Assembly: GCA_037893245.1 (NCBI GenBank)
Contig: JBAIAA010000443.1
Coordinates: 1,240,001-1,304,000, forward strand
Source: Crossaster papposus
Taxonomy: Eukaryota; Echinodermata; Asteroidea; Velatida; Solasteridae
DNA length: 64,000 nucleotides
Reading direction: 5' to 3'
Shown: positions 29,570 through 38,693 of the stretch, piece after piece
Layout: every line of letters begins with the position of its first letter
Numbering within the stretch: the stretch's first letter is position 1
Notes under the pieces: generated by a model
Databases searched by the model: none
The model's input: only the letters and a program-made list of their open reading frames with translations
What the model was told of the DNA's origin: nothing
Position numbers and translations under genes: made by a program

Positions 29570-32500
29570 TAATAGACTTTGTACACGTTTTTTCTGCCCG
29601 TCACTTTTAATAGAAAACAAAGTCGTATTTACATAAAACTTAACCCAGGTGAAGACCCCATAGTAAACTCGTGTCTCGCAGAAATACGTCATGGTGACGT
29701 CATCAGGGGTCACGTGACGTCATCTTAAAGGTGTAATTGATTTAATCTTTGAAAATCAATAACAAATCAACCGCAAAAGACCGAAACTTAATTTTTGTGG
29801 CAATAGATAGAATAATCCAGGATCTTGATTTTATCTCGCGTGCGTGAAATCACGTGACCCTTCCTTCCGGTCTAAACCGGAAGTGCCTCATAATTTGAAA
29901 GTGAAAAATGATATGAACTTACTTTCAACGATGTTAGTGTCTGGCTACAATGTATTTTTCAAAAAAGAATTGGTGACGTCATAACATGTTATAGCGCCCT
30001 CTAGCGGCAGTTTGAATAATGGTTAAAATGAATAATCTGTTGATGTGTGTGGCGAAGTTTGCTGAAATCACTTTATAACCGGTGTATTTAATCAGCTTCA
30101 TGCTAGAAACAAGTTGACGGGAAGAAAAAATTATGACGTCACCAGACCGGAAGTTAGAATGAAAAGACTCTTTTTCCTTTGAAAATTCCTAAAAAATTAA
30201 ACTTGACAGATACAATCTTGATTTTTGCTCTAAAGGTTAATGTAAAAGTAGTTCTCGAACTTCCCTGTGTTTTGGGGCAAAAAACGAACTTGAACATACC
30301 CTGCGGCACCCTTGAAATGTAATCGTTTTGGCCTAGGTGCAAAAAGCATTGACTCCTTACGTGTGCGTGCCACACGTATAATATACATGCTAGTACATGT
30401 ACGTATACACCGATAGTGCATTATGTATTGAGCGAATGTATCACCACTGACATCGTTCGTGCAAGCACATTTACGCTCACCCAAGATGACACTAGCCGCC
30501 AACCTGTGAAACAGGATGACGTCATCAATTTGCCCATGAGGAAGGGCGCCGCGTACGACATGTAGGTAAACACGCTTTCGGCTACGCAGAATCCAACCCC
30601 GTAGACTTTGTAAACGTTGCTTGCACAATTCAAAGCACTTTTAACGGAAAAACAAAGTCGTATTTCCATAAACTCGACCCAGGTGAATACCCAATAGTGA
30701 ACTCCAGTCTCGCCGACAGACACCACGAGGAAGACGTCATCAGGCCCACGTGACCTTATCTTAAAGGTGCAATTGATTTAATCTTGGAAAATCAATAAAA
30801 CATCAACCGCAAAAGACCGAAACTTGAATTTTGTGGCAATTAATCGAATAATCCAGGATCTTCATTTTATCTCCTGTGCGTGAAATCACGTGACCTTTCC
30901 TTCCGGTCAAAACCGGAAGTGCCTTATAATTTGAATGTGAAAAATGATATGAACTTACTTTCAACGATGTTAGTGTCTGGCTAGAATAAACTATTCAAAC
31001 AAATTCCGGCGACGTCATAACATGTTATAGCGCCCTCTAGCGGCAGGTTGAAAATGGTTAAAATGATTAATCTGTTAATGTGTGTTGCACAGTTTGCTGA
31101 AATAACTTTATAACTGGTGTATATAATCAGCTTCATGCTTAGAGCATATTGGGAAGGAGAAATATTTATGACGTCACCAAACCGGAAGTTACAATAAAAC
31201 AATCCTTTAAACTTTAAAAAGTCGCTTAAAAATCAACCGCTATAGATATAATCCAGATGTTTGCTTCAAATAGCAAAGTTAAGACTGATCTCGAGTTTCT
31301 GTTAATTACGTCACAATGACGTCACCAAGTGTCAGATTACAAGCAACCAAATATTTCTAAATTTAATCTTTGAAAATCAATATAAAATCAACTGTAAGAG
31401 ATCTGATTTAGATTTTTAAGGAAATTGATAGATTAATCCATGGTCTTCATAATTTGTATTACATGCAAAAAGACTTGACACTTCTTTCCGGTCTAAACCG
31501 GAAGTGCCTCATAATTTGAAAGTGAAAAATGATATGAACTTACTTTCAACGATGTTAGTGTCTGGCTAGAATAAACTTTTCAAAAAAAAATATTGGTGAC
31601 GTCATAACATGTTATAGCGCCCTCTAGCGGCAGTTTGAAAAATTGTTAAAATGAATAATCTGTTGATGTGTGTGGCGAAGTTTGCTGAAATCACTTTATA
31701 ACCGGTGTATTTAATCAGCTTTATGCTAGGAACAAGTTGACGGGAAGAAAAAATTATGACGTCACCAGACCGGAAGTTAGAATGAAAAGACTCCTTTTCC
31801 TTTAAAAATTCCAAAAAAATTAATCCTGACAGATACAATCTTGATTTTTGCTCTAAAGGTTAATGTAAAAGTAGTTCTCGAACTTCCCTGTGTTTTGGGG
31901 CAAAAAACGAACTTGAACATACCCTGCGGCACCCTTGAAATGTAATCGTTTTGGCCTAGGTGCAAAAAGCATTGACCCCTTACGTGTGTATGGCACACGT
32001 ATAATATACATGCTAGTACATGTACGTATACACTGATAGTGTATTATGTATTGAGCGAATGTATCACCACTGACATCGTTCGTGCAAGCACATGTACGCT
32101 CACCCAAGAGGACACTAGCCGCCAACCTGTGAAACAGGATGACGTCATCAAATTGCCCATGGGGAAGGGCGCCGCGTACGACAGGTAGGTAAACACGCTT
32201 TCGGCTACGCAGAATCCAACCCCGTAGACTTTGTAAACGTTGCTTGCACAATTCAAAGCACTTTTAACGGAAAAACAAAGTCGTATTCCCATAAACTTGA
32301 CCCAGGTGAAGACCCAATAGTGAACTCCAGTCTCGCCGACAGACACCACGAGGAAGACGTCATCAGGGCCACGTGACCTTATCTTAAAGGCGCAATTAAT
32401 TTAATCTTTGAAAATCAATAAAACATCAACCGCAAAAGACCGAAACTTGAATTTTGTGCCAATTAATAGAATAATCCAGGATCTTCATTTTATCTCCAGT

Positions 32501-34430
32501 GCGTGAAATCACGTGACCCTTCCTTCCGGTCCAAACCGGAAGTGCCTTATAATTTAAAAGTGGAAACGATGCTAACTTACTTTCAACGATGTAAGGCGCT
32601 GGCTAGGTTGTAAGTAACAAAAAAGTTAACAGTGACTTCATGAAATGTTAAAGCACCCTCTAGCGTCATGTGGACAAATGTTACGTCATATTACGATTAT
32701 ATTTGAATTATTACGTTTTTAGACGTTGAAGGCATATCTCAGCAACGGATCGTGTTAACATAACACCTCATTTTGTGTTGTTAGGTGATAGATAGTTGCA
32801 CAAAAAGTTCACAAACGTGTGACGTCATCGTTTTAATCAGTTTTAATTCATTTTACTCTGTTTAAATTAACTTAAATTAGTTTTCAATGATTTTAAATTG
32901 TTTTGATGGTTTAAAAGTTAAATTTTTGAAATATTTAATAAAAAAAATTGCGAATGCGAAAAAGCCCTATGTTCTGTTCCTCGAACAGACGTAGTTCTAG
33001 TTTTTCTTTTCTTTTAGTAACCTAAACCCCATAGACTTTTTACACGTTTTTTCTGCCCGTCACTTTTAATCGAAAACAAAGTCGTATTTACATAAAGCTT
33101 AACCCAGGTGAAGACCCCATAGTGAACTCGTGTCTCGCAGAAATACGTCATGGTGACGTCATCAGGGGTCACGTGACGTCATCTTAAAGGTGTTATTGAT
33201 TTAATCTTTGAAATTCAATAACAAATCAACCGCAAAAGACCGAAACTTAATTTTTGTGGCAATAGATAGAATAATCCAGGATCTTGATTTTATCTCGCCT
33301 GCGTGAAATCACGTGACCCTTCCTTCCGGTCTAAACCGGAAGTGCCTCATAATTTGAAAGTGAAAAATGATATGAACTTACTTTTAACGATGTTATTGTC
33401 TGGCTAGAATAAACTATTCAAAAAAATTCCGGCGACGTCATAACATGTTATAGCGCCCTCTAGCGGCAGGTTGAAAATGGTTAAAATGATTAATCTGTTG
33501 ATGTGTGTTGCAAAGTTTGCTGAAATAACTTTATAACTGGTGTATATAATCAGCTTCATGCTTAGAGCATATTGGGAAGGAGAAATATTTATGACGTCAC
33601 CAAACCGGAAGTTACAATAAAAAAATCCTTTAAACTTTAAAAAGTCGCTTAAAAATGAACCGCTATAGATATAATCCAGATTTTTGCTTCAAATAGCAAA
33701 GTTAAGACTGATCTCGAGTTTCTGTTAATTATGTCACAATGACGTCATCAAGTGTCAGATTACAAGCAACCAAATATTTATAAATTTAATCTTTGAAAAT
33801 CAATATAAAATCAACTGTAAGAGATCTGATTTAGATTTTTAAGGAAATTGATAGATTAATCCATGGTCTTCATAATTTGTATTACATGCAAAAAGACCTG
33901 ACACTTTCTTCCGGTCCAAACCGGAAGTGCCTTATAATTTAAAAGTGGAAAACGAGGCTAACTTACTTTCAACGATGTTAGGCGCTGGCTAGGTTGTAAG
34001 TAACAACAAAGTTAACAGGGACTTCATAAAATGTTAAAGCGCCCTCTGGCGTCATGTTGACAAATGTTACGTCATATTACGATTATATTTGAATTATTAC
34101 GTTGTTAGACGTTGAAGGCATATCTCAGCAACGGATCGTGTTAACATAACACCTCATTTTGTGTTGTTAGGTGATAGATAGTTGCACAAAAAGTTCACAA
34201 ACGTGTGACGTCATCGTTTTAATCAGTTTTAATTCATTTTACTCTGTTTAAATTAACTTAAATTAGTTTTCAATGATTTTAAATTGTTTTGATGGTTTAA
34301 AAGTTCAATTTTTAAAATATTTAATAAAAACAAATTGTGAATGCGAAAAAGCCCTATGTTCTGTTCCTCGAACAGACGTAGTTCTATTTTTTTTTTTTTT
34401 TTTGTCACTTTTCCCCATAGGATTTGTACA
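29570..34430. repeat. mosaic tandem repeats rich in CRE, E-box and ETS motifs
   Basis: Segments recur with an offset of about 1,622 bp (for example 29,981 and 31,603; 30,603 and 32,226), and other segments recur at about 2.4 kb (31,016 and 33,435). Many pieces begin with TAGACTTTGTACACG-like words. TGACGTCA occurs in almost every sub-block, often next to CACGTGAC, and CTTCCGGTCTAAACCGGAAG palindromes recur near 29,866, 31,488 and 33,325. TTATAGCGCCCTCTAGCGGC is another shared word. I found no coding frame longer than repeat by-products. Identity between copies is roughly 93-98%. Confidence 0.85.
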
Positions 34431-34589
34431 CGTTTTTTCTGCCAATACACTTTGACACTTTGGTAAATCCGATCGACCTGAGACTTGGCATACATTTAGA
34501 CAACCACCCAAGGACGGTCCTAGAAGAAATTCGTCGCGATTCCGTCATTCAAGGTCACGTGACGTCACGTTAAAGGTGCAATTTTCCCC

Positions 34590-35570
34590 CTTAGGTTTTG
34601 TACACGTTTTTCTTCAGACTATTTAATTTGAGTTTGGTGAATCCGATTGACTTGAAACTTAGCACACACCTCGACCACCATCCCCAGGAGGTCCAGGAAA
34701 AAAAATCGTCATGATGACGTCATCGTGGGTCATGTGACGTTACACAAAAGGTGCAGTTTTTAAGACCCTCTATCTCTGGAAGTACACGTCCGATTGGGGT
34801 CAAATTCGGTTTGCAAGTATTCGAGGATGTGTTATAGACGAAAATTAAGATGACGTAATTATGACATCATCGGGTGTCATGTGACGTCACATTAAAGGTT
34901 CAATTTTCTCCATAGGTTTTGTACACGTTTTTCTTCAAAATATTGAATTTGACACTTCTGTCAATTCGATCGACTTAAGACTTAGCACAGACCTCGACCA
35001 CCATCCTTAGGAGGGTCAAGAACAAAATAATCAAGATGACGTCATCGGGGGTCATGTGACGTCACATTAAAGGTGTAGTTTTTAAGACCGTCTAACTCTG
35101 AAAGTACAAGTCCGGTTGGGGTCAAACTTGGTTTGCAAGTATTCGAGGATGTGTTATAGACAAAAAATAGGATGACGTAATTATGACATCATCGGGTGTC
35201 AGGTGACGTCACATTAAAGGTTCAATTTTCTCCATAGGTTTTGTACACGTTTTTCTTCAGACTATTGAATTTGACAATTTGGTAAATCCGATCGACTTCG
35301 GACTTGGCACACACCTCGACCACCATACCCAGGAGGGCCAAGGGGGAAATCGTCAGGATGACGTAATCGTGGGTCATATGACGTCACATTAAAGGGGCAG
35401 ATTTTAGGACCCTCTATCTCTGGAAGTACATGTCTGATTGGGGCCAAACTTGGTATGCAAGTATTCCAGAATGTGTAATAGACGAAAATTAAGATGACAT
35501 CATGATGACATCATCGGGTGTCATGTGACGTCACATTAAAGGTGCAGTTTTTCCCATAGGATTTGTACAC
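34590..35570 (+). repeat. 321-bp tandem repeats, three copies
   Basis: Units start at TTTTGTACACGTTTTTCTTC near 34,597, 34,917 and 35,239, and a fourth start at 35,562 breaks off. Each has TGACGTCA at two or three places, GAATCCGATTGACTT-like and CTCTATCTCTGGAAGTACA words. The unit shares its CATAGG(A/T)TTTGTACACG start with the larger block to the left, so both derive from one ancestral sequence. Confidence 0.8.
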
Positions 35571-35696
35571 GTATTTTTCAACTTATATATCTTGGGAAAA
35601 TTGGCAAATCCAATCGATTTCAGACTTGGCACACACATAATGAAAGTCATCTTAGACATCCGAAACAGCTCTGTGTTTGTCCACAAACACATGTCT

Positions 35697-36016
35697 AGTT
35701 TATAGTAAATATCGTTTAACTGACTTTTCCGAAGTTTTACAATCATGGATGTCAAAAAAAGCACAAAAAACAGTGTTTGTTTTTTAACCGGCGTCGAGCA
35801 GTTATTCTTATGTTATTTTGTTTTTCGCGATCGCCGTCCGGCGATCGCGAATTTTTCTTTATAAAATTCAATTTTTTAGGATAATTACAGGATATCTAGC
35901 GCAATCATTTTTCTGGATGCCTAGAATCAGTATTTACTTTCATATGAGTAAGATATTTCTTAATAATTCGGTAGTAATTTTTTGATATCTGCAAATGGTG
36001 TATCCTACCTTTAAAA
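35697..36016. mobile_element. partial copy of the AAAGGTAGGATA TIR family
   Basis: Shares AGTAAATATCGTTTAACTGAC, TTACAATCATGGATG and TCGCGATCGCCGTCCGG with the copy at 36,606-37,013 and ends GGTGTATCCTACCTTTAAA. The left end is missing, replaced by repeat sequence. Confidence 0.65.
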
Positions 36017-36605
36017 GAGTGGCAAAATAAACGACCCAGCGCCATGAAACATTGAATAAAAGTGTTTTAGAGTTGTTTGTCAAGCGTCGGAAAGACCGCT
36101 GACGGGTCGACGTTACAATCCCTTAAGCCCAATTATGACGACGATGACGATATCTGCTGTCAGTGTCAGTTGACATAACCAGAATTTACCCCTACACTTT
36201 ACATACACACAGTATTTCACAGGTGTAGACATCCATTTGTACATACATTTTGTAAAGATATCGCAACAATTTTCAGTTTGTTTGATAATGGTGTCGCAAA
36301 TTGAGGTGAAACGTAATAAGCTACACATCTTCTGGCACTACGTGGTGTTTAACGTAAAGATTTACTTTGAAAACATAGGTGTAGAGACAACATTAATTTT
36401 GTGATATTACCATGTATAGTTTTTGAGATATTGTCAAAAACGAGATTTTAGGTAATGGTGGCGCATAAATACGTCATTTTGGAGATAAGGCCACGCCCTA
36501 GACCCGGCAGCAATGCATTTTTGTGATGTCCCTATCGGACCCTTTCATACCATGAAGTCGACTGTTCCAGCGTTTTTCGCATGAATAAATGTTCTGGGCT
36601 CCCAC
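36017..36605. other. no gene seen
   Basis: Lies between two copies of the same MITE family. It contains a GACGACGATGACGATATC patch and no supported frame. Confidence 0.4.
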
Positions 36606-37013
36606 TTAAAGGTAGGATACACTATTGGTAATTGCTTGAATTTTCATGAATGGGTAGATTTGGGGGGTTGTATTTTATAGTAAATATCATTTAACTGACC
36701 TGTCCGAAGTTTTACAATCATGGATGCGGAGAAAAGCACGAAAAACAGCGTTTGTTTTCAACCGGCGTCGAGTAGTTATTCTTATGTTATCTTTGTTTTT
36801 TCGCGATCGCCGTCCGGATCCGGCGATCGCGAATTTGTCTTTATAAAATTCAATTTTTCGGAATTATTACAGGATATCTAGCGCAATTATTTTGCGCAAT
36901 TATTTTGCTGGATGCCTAGAATCATTATTTAGTTTCAACTGAGTAAGATATTTCGTAATAATTCGGTAGTAAATATTTTCGATATCTGCAAATGGTGTAT
37001 ACTACCTTTAAAT
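36606..37013. mobile_element. complete AAAGGTAGGATA TIR element, 408 bp
   Basis: Begins TTAAAGGTAGGATACAC and ends GTATACTACCTTTAA. The interior has the GC-rich palindrome TCGCGATCGCCG..CGGCGATCGCGA near 36,800-36,832. It matches the truncated copy just upstream at about 90%. TTAA at both outer edges could be a target duplication. Confidence 0.7.
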
Positions 37014-38366
37014 TGTGTATGGGTACCATGAATCGAATCCTCTGCATGAAAGACACTAGAATTTATAGCGGGAATTACGATTGTGTATGCCAAAAAATGT
37101 TCATCCCATCAGATGTAAACGACCAGGTTTGTTGTTCCTCTTTCTCTTTTTTCCTTTCTTGGGTACAGTATTAAGACATGTTAGTTTGATTTTAACCAGA
37201 ACTTTGAAATAATCATATTTTGGGGGATTTCAGAATGGATTGTGCTTTCAAGGGTGTACCGGTTATTAACAACAATTTGCAAGCTTTGCATACTCAGTGG
37301 CAATGTATAGCCACTGGGAATCCAGCAGGTGAGACCATCGATTCCTAATAAAAATGAACTGATACAATGGCTATTTTCTTTCCAGGTAGTAGTTTCCAAG
37401 TAAATTCTATCGATGGACATATTTTTCACTGTCCAACTGATCCGTAACGCAATCCTGACTCTCTGCTCTCAGCTCAAAGATGAAGCCGTAGCTCTTGTTG
37501 ATGTCTTTGCTCCGCCTGATTTCATCCTGAATTCCCCCATACGCGCCTTTGACGGACAGATATAGGTGTATTCTTTTTTCTCTCATTAACATGTTTGAAA
37601 AATATTCTAGCTACTGTCAAAGAAAAAAGCTGAAATGTTATAAACTGACTTGAACATGCATTAGTCAGGACTGTGTGTTTCACAATTCTTTTGTCATTCT
37701 TAAATTTCATCGAGTTTTCGGATTAATAAGTTTTCACTAATAGTTAAATACATACATACATACATAATGTGTTGGTTTGCATGTTTGATAGTTTTTGTTC
37801 GTTGCCTTGGGAAATCTTGGGAATTTTATGGTTGCATGAATTATTTAATATGTTGTCATTTTCAAATATAATTAAATGGGGATCTCGCCAGTGGAAAAAC
37901 GCCGCACAGTGTAGCCTTGTGCAAGGCCATCGTCGTTTATTTGTCCGAAATCCTCGCCGCGTGCTGCATGCACAGTGCAAGCACTATAACTGGATCCCAC
38001 CGTTTAGATGACCTTGTTCCATTCGGAGATGAAATCTAATTTTTCCCCTTATTTTACGCTAGATTTCTAGCGCACGACCTCGCATGCGAGGGGCTTATAT
38101 GTGGAGTGTTCAATCACACCTTGGTTAATCCCAACGTCATGCAGCTATAGGCCTACTCTGCATACTGTAACGTAGACCGTTTGCTGGGGTCGACACACAC
38201 ACACACGCATACATGAGACACTACCACACTGAGGGCATACTTGTCATTCTATCCAATGGAGGACACTTTATGTGTGTGTGAATTACACCTATCATATTGA
38301 GGACACGAAACTAAAATGCTGGCTGTCCATTGGTTTCATATTGATGTGCATTCTAAAGTCATCATT
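37014..38366. other. no gene seen
   Basis: AT-rich. It contains a TACA microsatellite near 37,750 and a (CA)n run near 38,193-38,210. The short frames here lack recognisable motifs. Confidence 0.4.
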
Positions 38367-38439
38367 GCGATTGCAAATTCCAAATAGTCAAGTACTCTGA
38401 CGCATCCGTACATGTATGTGAACTGACGAAACACCCTGC

Positions 38440-38693
38440 TTAGCTTTGATGAAGCTTCATTTTGTTCCGACAAAAGTCTTTGATGTTCCTCCAGGTTCGT
38501 GTCTGCAGTGCCACAGGACAGGATGTTTCGATGTCTCGTTTGCCAGGAATCTTCTTCAGCAGAAAGAATTTCTGCAAACCCTTCGTAACGTCTCCCTTCT
38601 CCTCGGCAGTCCAGGGACGACGTTTCACTCGTCTCGAGTTGTTCAGAGATGCCAGACCTCCAGATGGAACACTGATAAGAGCCTGTCGAGAAC
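38440..38693 (-). CDS. SANT/Myb-like last exon, copy A, intact
   Basis: Encodes ISVPSGGLASLNNSRRVKRR, PWTAEEKGDVTKGLQKFFLL and KKIPGKRDIETSCPVALQTR followed by TWRNIKDFCRNKMKLHQS and a stop. The spacing of W (PWT), the KVPGK-like turn and TW..IK.F..N follows a SANT/Myb-like helix-turn-helix found at the C-terminus of this protein family, which probably binds DNA or chromatin. It lies in the distal duplicate. Confidence 0.7.

Noticed and set aside
30154-32349. Paired minus-strand frames (132 and 101 codons) conserved between 30.2-30.7 and 31.8-32.3 kb
   Set aside because: They are conserved because the DNA repeat is conserved; several frames and both strands are equally open and no domain is visible.
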